A DNA stretch of 10,242 nt, taken from positions 1 to 10,242 of the forward strand of contig DATJZV010000054.1 of NCBI GenBank assembly GCA_035498715.1, in the 5' to 3' direction. The notes under the pieces were generated by a model. It saw only the letters and a program-made list of their open reading frames with translations. It searched no databases and had not been told where the DNA came from. This stretch comes from DASPSR01 sp035498715 (lineage in GTDB: Bacteria; Nitrospirota; UBA9217). A program made the position numbers and the translations under genes. Shown here piece after piece: positions 1 to 6,889 of the stretch. The first letter of the stretch is position 1, and every line of letters begins with the position of its first letter.

Positions 1-177
1 CCTGGCGGCTGAAAAATACAGCAAAGTCTTCAGAAATTTTAAGGTCAATTTATTTCTGAACCGCCGTTCGCATTTTCCTGCAGGCATGCCATTATAATTT
101 CTGCCTTGATTGATCGTCTTGCCCGCGGACGATTATCATACTATCCAGAGTCGTTCACGGCGCGAGGTTGTTTGGTC

Positions 178-207
178 TTGACAATTCGTTCGATGAGAGG
201 ATAAGAT
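178..207 (+). promoter_or_regulatory. Candidate sigma-70 promoter before the transposase relic and DUF2156 gene
   Basis: A perfect -35 hexamer TTGACA (178-183) is followed after 18 nt by TAAGAT (202-207), a 4/6 match to the -10 consensus. It lies just before the transposase relic and could supply transcription for the DUF2156 gene downstream. The -10 is weak, so this is a candidate only. The rest of 1-220 shows no gene that I can support. Confidence 0.35.
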
Positions 208-220
208 TCAAAGCAAGGGG

Positions 221-535
221 ATGTTTCAAGCGTTTTCCCTATGCGGGACATGTTCGGAATCCGAGCGGCTCAGGATTGCATTCGCCGATTGTTATAAGAA
301 AGATTATCCAAAAGCGGCAGGGAGACTCCTAGCCGACTGGGATCACATGGTGACGATTTATTCATACCCGGAAGAGCACTGGGTATGCATTTGGACAACG
401 AACGTGGTGGAATCGCCCAGCATTTCGGCCAGACTGAGGACCGATGCCGCGGAGCGGTTGCAAAACGCGACGGCGATGATCTGGAAGCTTCTCCATGCCG
501 CAGTAAAGAAATTCCTCCCCTTAGAAGGACACTGA
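221..535 (+). pseudogene. IS256/Mutator-family transposase, C-terminal remnant
   Basis: This is the C-terminal quarter of a Mutator-type (IS256) DDE transposase, a family usually about 400 residues long. The piece has 104 codons. Family landmarks in order are DYPKAAGRLLADWD (the usual YPKA..CLEKDWD), YSYPEEHW (usual YDFPAEHW), then TTNVVES, matching TTNPIES, which carries the last acidic residue of the DDE triad. An RLRT stretch follows, and MIWKLLHAA matches the usual M.FKLL.AA. The N-terminal catalytic domain with the first two aspartates is absent from the window. The stop at 533-535 comes early. One frame over, bases 532-549 read LIMPDV before a stop, which resembles the family's usual tail, so a small indel probably also disrupts the 3' end. 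It cannot be an active transposase. No terminal inverted repeat was recognised. The motif order makes the family call firm; exact relic borders are uncertain. Confidence 0.8.
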
Positions 536-544
536 TTATGCCTG

Positions 545-1510
545 ATGTCTAAAGAAGAGGAAATTCCTCGATGGCGTTATGATGGATTACTCAAAGACAC
601 GCGAAAGGATGACCGCCTGATGGCTTTTTACAAACCTATTGATAAGACCCTCCGCATGCAGACCGAAAAGCTTAGCCTCAAACACAAAGACCTTCTCTAT
701 CAGAGACTCCGTAATATCACCGTTGCTCTCTCAGAATTCACATTCCCTAATCTCTATCTCTTTCGCAAGAACCATGATTATGAAGTTATCCTCGACAAGG
801 AGGTTTTCATCAAGGGACGCTCGTACGACGAGCACATATTCCTCATGCCCACGATGGATGTGCGTACGCTGAAAATCGCATACCTCAAGGAAATTATGCG
901 CGACGTCGATTTTCTTTTTCCAATCCCGGAAGAGTGGCTGCCGGCATTCAAGCCGGATGAGTTTGAGATAACCTTCGCAGAAGGCGAAGCAGACTATCTC
1001 TACACTGTGGAGAAGATGAGCACCTTTGCGGGAAGGAAGCTCCATAAGAAAAGGAACCTGCTGAAACAATTCAACGAAAGATACGCGGGCAAGGGCCTGC
1101 CGCTCACGAACGACCGACTCGACGATGCGCGATTTGTCTTGAACGAATGGCTGATGAAGGCGGAGATGAGCGCGGATGAGACGGACTACTCAGCGTGTCT
1201 TGAGGCACTCAATCGGTACGAAGAGCTTGTACTGTGTGGAGGTATTTATTACGCCGACAACGAGCCAGCAGGCATCGTGATCGGTGAAGAGTTGAACGAG
1301 GAGACTTTTGTCCTGCACTTCGCGAAGGCGCGGACAGCGTTCAAAGGCGCCTATCAATACATGTTTAACAATTTCGCGAAGATCCTCCCGCCGAAATATA
1401 AATACCTGAACCTGGAGCAGGACCTGGACCAGGAAAACCTTAGGATATTTAAGTCATCGTATGTTCCGGACCTGATGCTGAAAAAGGCCCGAGTACATTT
1501 AAAAAGCTGA
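545..1510 (+). CDS. DUF2156 / phosphatidylglycerol lysyltransferase C-terminal-like protein
   Basis: This 321-residue soluble protein belongs to the DUF2156 family, which has the GNAT-like fold also found as the C-terminal aminoacyltransferase domain of MprF. Stand-alone members have no settled function. Visible hallmarks are SEFTFPNLYLFR near residues 60-71, the basic stretch KLHKKRNLLKQFNERY around 165-180, a GGIYYADNEPAGIVIGEEL core strand pair, and the C-terminal LNLEQDLDQENLRIFKSSY signature from residue 288. There is no signal peptide or membrane segment, and the MprF flippase half is absent. The start is debatable. ATG 545 has an AGAAGGA 15 nt upstream, and it falls within sequence that looks like the transposase tail. 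ATG 620 (codon 26) has AAAGGA at 604-609 with 10-nt spacing and gives an N-terminus (MAFYKPID) at the usual family position. I keep the long form but think 620 at least as likely. It converges with the next gene across 18 nt. Family call is strong; biochemical role is unknown. Confidence 0.82.
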   Translation: MSKEEEIPRWRYDGLLKDTRKDDRLMAFYKPIDKTLRMQTEKLSLKHKDLLYQRLRNITVALSEFTFPNLYLFRKNHDYEVILDKEVFIKGRSYDEHIFLMPTMDVRTLKIAYLKEIMRDVDFLFPIPEEWLPAFKPDEFEITFAEGEADYLYTVEKMSTFAGRKLHKKRNLLKQFNERYAGKGLPLTNDRLDDARFVLNEWLMKAEMSADETDYSACLEALNRYEELVLCGGIYYADNEPAGIVIGEELNEETFVLHFAKARTAFKGAYQYMFNNFAKILPPKYKYLNLEQDLDQENLRIFKSSYVPDLMLKKARVHLKS

Positions 1511-1528
1511 CTGTTCCGGCTTCTGTCG

Positions 1529-3088
1529 CTATTCGTTCAAACGACCGGGAATATCCGATCGAGGAGTCTGGGACTCTAAAGGCTCGCCCAAGTCGAAAAG
1601 GAGCCATATATCCGAGACGAGAAGTGTACGGACGCCACGTTCTGAACTGAGCTGGCTGAATAATTTGCTCGTTCCCGGAATATTGAGGCCCAGTACGTAG
1701 CGTGCCCCGAAACGGCGCCGGATGGTCTCGGCCGAGCCGGAAGGAGCCTCCCGGCAGATCTTATACCAGAGCCGGTACAGTTCGGGGTCCTTCAGGTAGA
1801 AGAACGTAGGATCAAGCCCCACAATGAAGCGCCGATCGGGGAGCGCCAGCATCAGCCAGCCGGTATGATCCCAGTCCGTAGTGAACACCTGCGCGCCAAC
1901 CGGGATTTGCTGCCGCAGGAAGGTTTCGATGCGCGGAGGCATGTCATTTGGCCTCTTCGACAGATCCGACAGGATATGGGGCTGAACCAGCGCCATCCAG
2001 GCTATCGAGATGCCAATGATTGTGTGTGGCAGATAACGCCATTTGATCGACCGGGATGTGAGCGCCATGGCAGAGGCAGAAAATGGCACAAAATATTCAG
2101 CGAAACGCGCCGACTTAATGGTGAGGGTGCAGAAACCGAGGGCGGCAAGCCCGAAGGCGAGCGTCATGAGGTCATGTCGCCGGTTGCGCCAGGCGTATAT
2201 AACCGCCGTCATGGTCATGAGGACGCTGAAGAGGAGTCCCTGTACCCATGCTGGCAGCGGATAGGGTTCAAACTCTCCTCCAAGTTCGAAGCCCACCCGC
2301 TCTCCCCAGCCTTGCTTGAAGAGTACGTCGACCATATGCATCCAGTTAACACCCAGCAGGTTCACGGCATTGGGGTGGAGCGCCACGCCCAGGGCTATGC
2401 CGCCGATGACTGCCGCTGCAGGTTTCCACCGCACACGCTCGCCGGATAGGAAACGAGCTGTCTCGGAAGCAATGAGGAGCAAAAGAGGGATTTGCCAGAA
2501 GGCCACATAGGCCCACGGGTAAATAGCCGAAGCTGCAGCCAGAATCACAAGTCTCCCGCGCACCGCTGCCCATAAAACAACGAGCGCCAGGATAATGGAC
2601 AAATGATGGGGCCGGACAAGCACAAAGCGAAAGAGAAAGAGCACGGAGCATGCTAAAGGCACAAGAGCCCATAGCCCGGAAAAGCGGACATTCTCCGTAC
2701 GCAATATGAGATATAGTGTCAACAGCAGGGCCGCGCCGGTAAGGGTACCAACGATTTGTGCGGCAGTGACCCAGTTAAGGCTGGCAAAAGGAACGAAGAT
2801 CAGATGAAAGAGGAGTTCCTTATCCGCATAGTGTTCGGCGAGCCAACTGAACGGTGTCCATGGGAAAGCATGGAGAATTCCATGCTCCCGGATAAGTTTC
2901 CCGACAACCGCATGGTAGGCGGTGTCGTCGTCCCACGGGTACGGGATGTTGAACTGAAGAGCACCTGCGATGAGAAGGTATAACAAAGCCCAGGCGAAAA
3001 TCGACCAGCGGTTCTTCACGGGCTCAGGCAAGGTGGCTGTTGATGCATGGAGATCGAATTCTTGCATGGCGTATATTCGACTCATCAT
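1529..3088 (-). CDS. Polytopic membrane protein, GT-C glycosyltransferase-like
   Basis: This is a 519-residue integral inner-membrane protein with roughly ten or more hydrophobic segments between residues 30 and about 360, followed by a soluble C-terminal region of about 140 residues. Just after the first membrane segment it has PYPWDDDTAYH (DDD at 53-55). An acidic cluster in the first periplasmic loop, followed by a short helix, is the usual arrangement in GT-C lipid-linked-sugar transferases such as the GT39/PMT-like group. I see no exact family signature, so donor and acceptor are unknown. The C-terminal part (TTDWDHTGWLMLALPDRRFIVGLDP) resembles the extracytoplasmic tail common in such proteins. 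The start at 3088 is followed by a second ATG at 3085 and a third at 3067; none has a clear Shine-Dalgarno sequence, so the start is uncertain. A palindrome covers the start codon. Membrane topology is confident, and the glycosyltransferase assignment is inference. Confidence 0.7.
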   Translation of the reverse strand: MMSRIYAMQEFDLHASTATLPEPVKNRWSIFAWALLYLLIAGALQFNIPYPWDDDTAYHAVVGKLIREHGILHAFPWTPFSWLAEHYADKELLFHLIFVPFASLNWVTAAQIVGTLTGAALLLTLYLILRTENVRFSGLWALVPLACSVLFLFRFVLVRPHHLSIILALVVLWAAVRGRLVILAAASAIYPWAYVAFWQIPLLLLIASETARFLSGERVRWKPAAAVIGGIALGVALHPNAVNLLGVNWMHMVDVLFKQGWGERVGFELGGEFEPYPLPAWVQGLLFSVLMTMTAVIYAWRNRRHDLMTLAFGLAALGFCTLTIKSARFAEYFVPFSASAMALTSRSIKWRYLPHTIIGISIAWMALVQPHILSDLSKRPNDMPPRIETFLRQQIPVGAQVFTTDWDHTGWLMLALPDRRFIVGLDPTFFYLKDPELYRLWYKICREAPSGSAETIRRRFGARYVLGLNIPGTSKLFSQLSSERGVRTLLVSDIWLLFDLGEPLESQTPRSDIPGRLNE

Positions 3089-3100
3089 TTCATGAAATGA
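3085..3100. repeat. Perfect 16-bp palindrome over the start codon of the membrane protein gene
   Basis: TCATTTCATGAAATGA equals its own reverse complement. It overlaps the ATG at 3086-3088 of the minus-strand gene and extends 12 nt upstream. A perfect dyad of this length with no spacer is more typical of a dimeric repressor site than of a terminator, since no T-tract follows on either strand. Binding here would block translation initiation or promoter clearance. No regulator can be named. Confidence 0.5.
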
Positions 3101-3120
3101 GAATTGCGCCCGGATGCTGT

Positions 3121-3134
3121 ATATCCTCGGATAT
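3121..3134. repeat. Small dyad ATATCC-TC-GGATAT upstream of the minus-strand membrane gene
   Basis: Six-bp arms are separated by 2 nt, 33-46 bp upstream of the ATG at 3088. Together with the palindrome at 3085-3100 it puts two dyads in the probable promoter region of the membrane protein gene. No convincing -35/-10 pair was found on the minus strand around it. It is short enough to be chance. Confidence 0.3.
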
Positions 3135-3320
3135 TGAACATCGGGAAAGCATATGAATGTACAGATCGCGAAGTGTCATATGTTACCATAGAACGACCGA
3201 GTATTCTATTTTTTTTTGAGCAGCGTCATGGTCTGCGAACTCGGGTGTCTCGACATCATAGCTTCTCTTGTGAAGCCGTAATAGAACCCCCGCAGAACAT
3301 TATTTATTCCATAATAAATG
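3135..3320. other. Part of the intergenic gap 3089-3402; no gene seen
   Basis: The divergent gap between the membrane gene and the E1-like gene is about 314 nt and AT-rich. Short open frames exist, but they have no Shine-Dalgarno sequence or recognisable protein. An AT-only hairpin, ATTTATT-CCAT-AATAAAT (3302-3319), sits just upstream of the -35 box of the next promoter. It is too weak to be a terminator. Confidence 0.5.
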
Positions 3321-3350
3321 TTGATAAAATGGAACAAAGCGATTTATAAT
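3321..3350 (+). promoter_or_regulatory. Sigma-70 promoter for the E1-like gene
   Basis: TTGATA (3321-3326, 5/6 to consensus) and a perfect TATAAT (3345-3350) are separated by 18 nt, predicting a start near 3357. This is about 46 nt before the ATG at 3403. Among the sigma-70-type sites in the window, this and 4420-4449 are the best. Confidence 0.65.
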
Positions 3351-3402
3351 GGGTACTTAGTCTATCAAAAGAGTGAGTGCCGTGCTGGTAGGAATTGATA
3401 CA

Positions 3403-4138
3403 ATGGGACTTTCCGAGAACGAACAGAAACGATATGCGCGACAGATGATGATGGACGGATGGGGTGAAGAGATCCAGCGAAAAATCAAGCGTTCCACGGT
3501 ATTCATCGCGGGTGCCGGGGGACTAGGATCGCCTGTTTCCATCTATCCCGCAGTTGCCGGCGTGGGAAACATCAAAATCTGTGATTTTGATTCCCCGGAC
3601 TGGTCAAACCTCAACCGTCAAATACTCCATGACCATACGAGGATCGGCACCAACAAGGCCGTGTCCGGCAAAATGACGCTCGAGAGGCTGAACTCCGATG
3701 TCACGGTGACGGCATTTCACGGACAAGATCGTGGCGGAGAACGTGGACGATCTTGTAAGAAATGCGGACATTATTCTTGACTGCATGGACAACTTCCCGA
3801 CGCGGTACCTCCTGAATGAGTCGGCCATCAGGAAAAAGATCCCCCTCGTGTACGGCAGCATCTGGGGCATGGACGGTCGGCTCTCATTCATCCAGTCCCC
3901 TGAGACGCCATGCCTCCGCTGCATCTTCCCCGAAGCGCCTCCGAAGGAGGTCGTTCCCGTGCTCGGTGCCACACCGGCGGTAATCGGGTCTCTACAAGCT
4001 CTTGAGACGCTGAAGTACCTGTCCGGTACGGGCACGAACATCAGGGGACAGCTTCTCGTGTGGGAGGGCGACACGACAGACTTCAAGAAGTTCAAGATCC
4101 GGAGAGATCCGGACTGCCCGACGTGCGGGGAGAAATAA
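3403..4138 (+). pseudogene. HesA/MoeB/ThiF-family E1-like adenylyltransferase, frameshifted
   Basis: Proteins of this family adenylate the C-terminal glycine of a small sulfur carrier (MoaD, ThiS or similar) in molybdopterin, thiamin or thioester biosynthesis. The start at ATG 3403 is supported by AGGA 9 nt upstream. The first frame carries RYARQ, the nucleotide loop GAGGLG (residues 37-42), SNLNRQ and the TNKA lysine. It then loses frame at about 3716. The second frame carries DCMDNFPTRYLLN, GAxPAVIGSLQALE and two zinc-ribbon pairs, CLRC (3911-3922) and CPTC (4114-4125). Removing one T from TTT at 3715-3717 restores VTAFTDKIVAENV and a complete protein of about 245 residues, the family's normal length. 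So the gene is full length with a one-base insertion. A proline in SIYPAVAGVG, where the family has leucine, may be a second lesion. No MoaD/ThiS partner is adjacent, so which pathway it served cannot be told. The alternative is a sequencing error. Confidence 0.82.
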
Positions 4139-4419
4139 AATATATCACCTTCAGACAAAAGGAGAAAAAAGGCTGGGTCCTCCCTGCAGTTCATCGATCT
4201 AAAGATGCCGTGTTGGATAGGTTTGAATATAAGCTGAGGTTGGGGTTCTGGAGAATAATGCTGCAGAAAGTAAAATTGAAATTAAATGACAGCAGAGTTA
4301 AAAAAGTAGAGCAATAAATTGATTATTGGCGAATGAAAGCAACTAGTTGGTTTTCGAAATAATATTAAACAGCATAATATTTCATAAAGATCCATTTTGG
4401 TGTTTTCCCCACCTTTTTA
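4139..4419. other. Intergenic region before the sensor operon; no gene seen
   Basis: The sequence between the E1-like gene and the next promoter turns AT-rich towards its 3' end. An open frame running through it is only a continuation of an alternative frame of the E1-like gene and resembles nothing I know. GGTG-N7-CACC (4399-4413) followed by five T residues is a 4-bp stem, too weak to call a terminator. Confidence 0.5.
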
Positions 4420-4449
4420 TTGACACTAACATATTAAAGGCGCTATTAT
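4420..4449 (+). promoter_or_regulatory. Sigma-70 promoter of the three-gene sensor operon
   Basis: A perfect -35 TTGACA (4420-4425) and TATTAT (4444-4449, 5/6) are separated by 18 nt, predicting a start near 4456 and a leader of about 60 nt before ATG 4518. No -24/-12 element with the required 10-nt GG-to-GC spacing was found here. The operon therefore looks constitutively or sigma-70 expressed rather than driven by its own sigma-54 activator. Confidence 0.65.
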
Positions 4450-4517
4450 TGGTAGTAATTAAGTAGTAAATCTTTCCCCATGAGTGATACCCCTTGTGTC
4501 ATACACATAAAATAAAA

Positions 4518-5432
4518 ATGGATTCAAGAACCATAGCGATTTTTATATGCTTGACTCTCGCATTAGGATTGGGATGCGAAAGGACAAGTAAACCGGCACC
4601 TCCTCAAAAGGCGTCGAAGGGGCAACAATTGCTGATCGGGCTCATCCCTGAACAGAATCTGTTCCGGCAGATCGATCGTTTTGAGCCGCTTGCCCGGTAC
4701 ATCTCACGGAAGGCAGGGACTCAGATTACTTTGAAAATCCTTCCCCGTTACGGCAACATAATTGATGATTTTACTTCGGAAAAACTGGATGGAGCATTCT
4801 TTGGAAGCTTCACGTATGTGATTGCCCACGCAAAGCTGGGTGTCCAGGTAATTGCCCGGCCCGAAGGTAAGGACGGTAAATCAACGTACCACGGCCTCAT
4901 CTTTGTGAGGAAAGACAGTGGAATCAGATCTATCCGGGATATGGCAGGAAAGAGGTTTGCCTTTGTGGATAAGGCGACAACAGCCGGCTATCTCCTCCCT
5001 CTTGCCTATTTCAAGCAGTACAAAGTGAATTACAGGACGTACCTCAAAGAAAGCTATTATACCGGTACCCACGAAGACGCGATCTCCGATGTCCTGAACA
5101 GAAAGGCCGACATAGGTGTCGCGAAAAATACCGTGTACGAGCGGCTTGCGGACTCCGACGCCAGGATAAAGAATGAACTGGTAGTCCTTGAACGCTCACC
5201 GAACGTGCCGGAGAACGGACTCGCCATACGGAAAGACCTCGATGAAGACGTGAAAAAGAATCTTACGAAGGTCCTCCTGGATATGCATAATGACCCCGAA
5301 GGACGCGCAGTGTTGAAAGCCTTCGGCGCACGGAAGTTCATTGCAACATCTGATGCTGACTATCAGCCCGTCTACAGCTATGCACGGGAGATCGGCCTGG
5401 ACCTTGCCACCTACGATTATAGAAATGAATAA
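4518..5432 (+). CDS. PhnD-like periplasmic substrate-binding lipoprotein (sensor component)
   Basis: This is a 304-residue protein of the PhnD/phosphonate-binding type II periplasmic binding fold. The N-terminus has a hydrophobic signal ending in LALGLG before Cys20, most likely a lipobox although glycine at -3 is not canonical. A Pro/Lys-rich linker follows. The domain shows GLIPEQN (where the family has GxxP), FEPLARYIS, LDGAFFGSFTYVIAHAKLG, STYHGLIFVRKDSGI, AGKRFAFVDKATTAGYLLP and GTHEDAISDVLNRKADIGV, in the order seen in PhnD proteins. An in-frame TTG at 4494 would give an 8-residue extension that only delays the signal, so ATG 4518 is preferred; there is no good Shine-Dalgarno sequence for either. 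No ABC permease or ATPase is adjacent. The stop overlaps the kinase ATG by 1 nt, so it probably delivers a ligand signal to that kinase, as the PhnD-like domain of TtrS-type kinases does. The ligand is unknown. Confidence 0.85.
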   Translation: MDSRTIAIFICLTLALGLGCERTSKPAPPQKASKGQQLLIGLIPEQNLFRQIDRFEPLARYISRKAGTQITLKILPRYGNIIDDFTSEKLDGAFFGSFTYVIAHAKLGVQVIARPEGKDGKSTYHGLIFVRKDSGIRSIRDMAGKRFAFVDKATTAGYLLPLAYFKQYKVNYRTYLKESYYTGTHEDAISDVLNRKADIGVAKNTVYERLADSDARIKNELVVLERSPNVPENGLAIRKDLDEDVKKNLTKVLLDMHNDPEGRAVLKAFGARKFIATSDADYQPVYSYAREIGLDLATYDYRNE

Positions 5433-6889
5433 TGAAGAAAAAGATTATCATAGGATTGAGCATCTTCGCCCTCATATTTCTTCTGAGCTCGGTTTATACC
5501 ATTACGACCATTGAGCATGCCACAACGAAAATGGATAATCTGATCAAGCTCCATCAAGTCGAAATCCTGAGAGAGCACCTTCTGATACAGATCAAGCGGG
5601 CGCAGTCCGACTTGTATCTGAAGGACAGCCCCTATGCACGGAGTGTCAACACGATCGTCGCCGATGTGACGTCGATGAGCAATGCCATCAACACATGCTT
5701 CAATTGCCACCATACGGAGCAGGTGGCGAACAGGCTCAAAAATGTGAGAGACAAGATCGAAGATTATAAAATCGATCTCAGCAGGGCGCTTACCTTGCGG
5801 GCGAATGCAAAGAGGCTGCGGACGGAAGAGGACCATGCCTTTCAGGTCGGCACGGAGCTCACCGATGAGGTTGACGACATCATAACAATGGCGAATTTGA
5901 AGCTCGAACAAAAGACGCATGCTGCATTCCAGGAGATTACCCGTACCAAGATCATGCTGTATCTCCTTGTCGCGTTGGCGCCCATCGCAGCCATCGGTCT
6001 GTCCCTTCTTTTCATTCAGGGATTCACCCGGCCTGTGCATAAGCTACTGGCAGCGACGAGACAATTGAAAAAAGGCGATCTGAGCTACCGGATCGATGGC
6101 CTGCAGGATGAGTTTGGGGAGGTAGCCGCGTCGTTCAACGAGATGGCGAAAGCGCTGAGAGATGATAGCCTCAAGATGCAGTGGGCGGAACAGCTCGTGG
6201 TGCTCGGGGAGATGGCGGGGGGGCTGGCACATGAAATCAAGAACCCCCTCGCTGGCATCAAGGCGTCGATGGAAGTGCTTTCCAAGGACACGACCCTTGC
6301 TGAGGAAAACCGGGATGTCCTCCTGAAAGGGGTGGAGCAGATCAAGAGGATCGAGGTCCTTCTTAAGGGCCTTCTGAACTTCGCCAGGCCGCCGAAGCCT
6401 GATTTTATGCCTGTTGATGTGAACAGCGTGCTCGATATCACGATCGGCCTCGCCCTGCGGCATCCCCAGTTTGCTGCAAAGGACTCCAAGTCGATAACCG
6501 TCATCAAGGATTATGGTAGAAATCTTCCGAAAACCATGGCGGATCCCCAGCAGCTCCAACAGGTTTTCTTGAACCTGCTCCTGAATGCCGCTGACGCAAT
6601 GCCGGACGGTGGCATGATAACCGTTGAGACATCGCACCCCGAATCGGGAGTGTCTCTGCACATCCAGATTGTCGACACGGGAGCCGGGATCGACGAAGCG
6701 GTAGTTGATAAGATCTTTCAGCCTTTCTTTACCACGAAACCGCATGGGACGGGCCTGGGGCTCGCTATTACGAAACGTCTCATCGAGCAGCACGGCGGAA
6801 GTATCAGCGTCAAGAACAATCACGCGAAGGGGGTGGCGTTCATGATCACGCTGCCTGTCCGGGACGGGGAAGAGGTGCAAACCATATGA
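5432..6889 (+). CDS. Membrane sensor histidine kinase with periplasmic haem-c (CXXCH) domain
   Basis: This 485-residue inner-membrane kinase has TM1 at about 5-26, a mainly helical periplasmic domain at 27-173, TM2 at about 174-198 and a HAMP linker at about 196-250. Next come HisKA with AHEIKNPL (phospho-acceptor His267) and an HATPase_c domain with N-box NLLLNAADAMPDGG (381-394), G1 DTGAGI (415-420) and G2 GTGLGLA (439-445). All catalytic motifs are intact, and there is no PAS domain. The periplasmic part carries CFNCH at 89-93, the c-type haem attachment motif. These are the only two cysteines in the protein, and they lie on the side where cytochrome c maturation acts. Its ATG overlaps the binding-protein stop by 1 nt (TAATG) with no strong Shine-Dalgarno sequence, suggesting translational coupling. 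It probably integrates a redox or gas signal at the haem with the upstream PhnD-like protein and phosphorylates the downstream regulator. Kinase function is certain; haem binding is inferred. Confidence 0.92.
   Translation: MKKKIIIGLSIFALIFLLSSVYTITTIEHATTKMDNLIKLHQVEILREHLLIQIKRAQSDLYLKDSPYARSVNTIVADVTSMSNAINTCFNCHHTEQVANRLKNVRDKIEDYKIDLSRALTLRANAKRLRTEEDHAFQVGTELTDEVDDIITMANLKLEQKTHAAFQEITRTKIMLYLLVALAPIAAIGLSLLFIQGFTRPVHKLLAATRQLKKGDLSYRIDGLQDEFGEVAASFNEMAKALRDDSLKMQWAEQLVVLGEMAGGLAHEIKNPLAGIKASMEVLSKDTTLAEENRDVLLKGVEQIKRIEVLLKGLLNFARPPKPDFMPVDVNSVLDITIGLALRHPQFAAKDSKSITVIKDYGRNLPKTMADPQQLQQVFLNLLLNAADAMPDGGMITVETSHPESGVSLHIQIVDTGAGIDEAVVDKIFQPFFTTKPHGTGLGLAITKRLIEQHGGSISVKNNHAKGVAFMITLPVRDGEEVQTI

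Noticed and set aside
3104..3349. An 81-codon plus-strand open frame in the gap before the E1-like gene
   Set aside because: It has no Shine-Dalgarno sequence or recognisable protein features, and its end overlaps the -10 region of the E1-like gene promoter.
4060..4317. An 85-codon open frame overlapping the end of the E1-like gene
   Set aside because: Its first part is an alternative frame of the E1-like gene, and the rest resembles no known protein.
4330..4345. TTGGCGAATGAAAGCAA, sigma-54-like, upstream of the sensor operon
   Set aside because: The GG and GC are 9 nt apart instead of 10, and the TTGC block is not matched.
4399..4418. GGTG-N7-CACC followed by five T residues, terminator-like
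   Set aside because: The stem is only 4 bp, too weak for an intrinsic terminator call.
4480..4515. An 11-codon open frame between the promoter and the PhnD-like gene, a possible leader peptide
   Set aside because: It has no Shine-Dalgarno sequence, no regulatory codon run and no attenuator hairpin after it.
6044..6880. A long minus-strand open frame opposite the kinase gene
   Set aside because: It is a shadow of the strongly supported kinase frame and has no recognisable domain.
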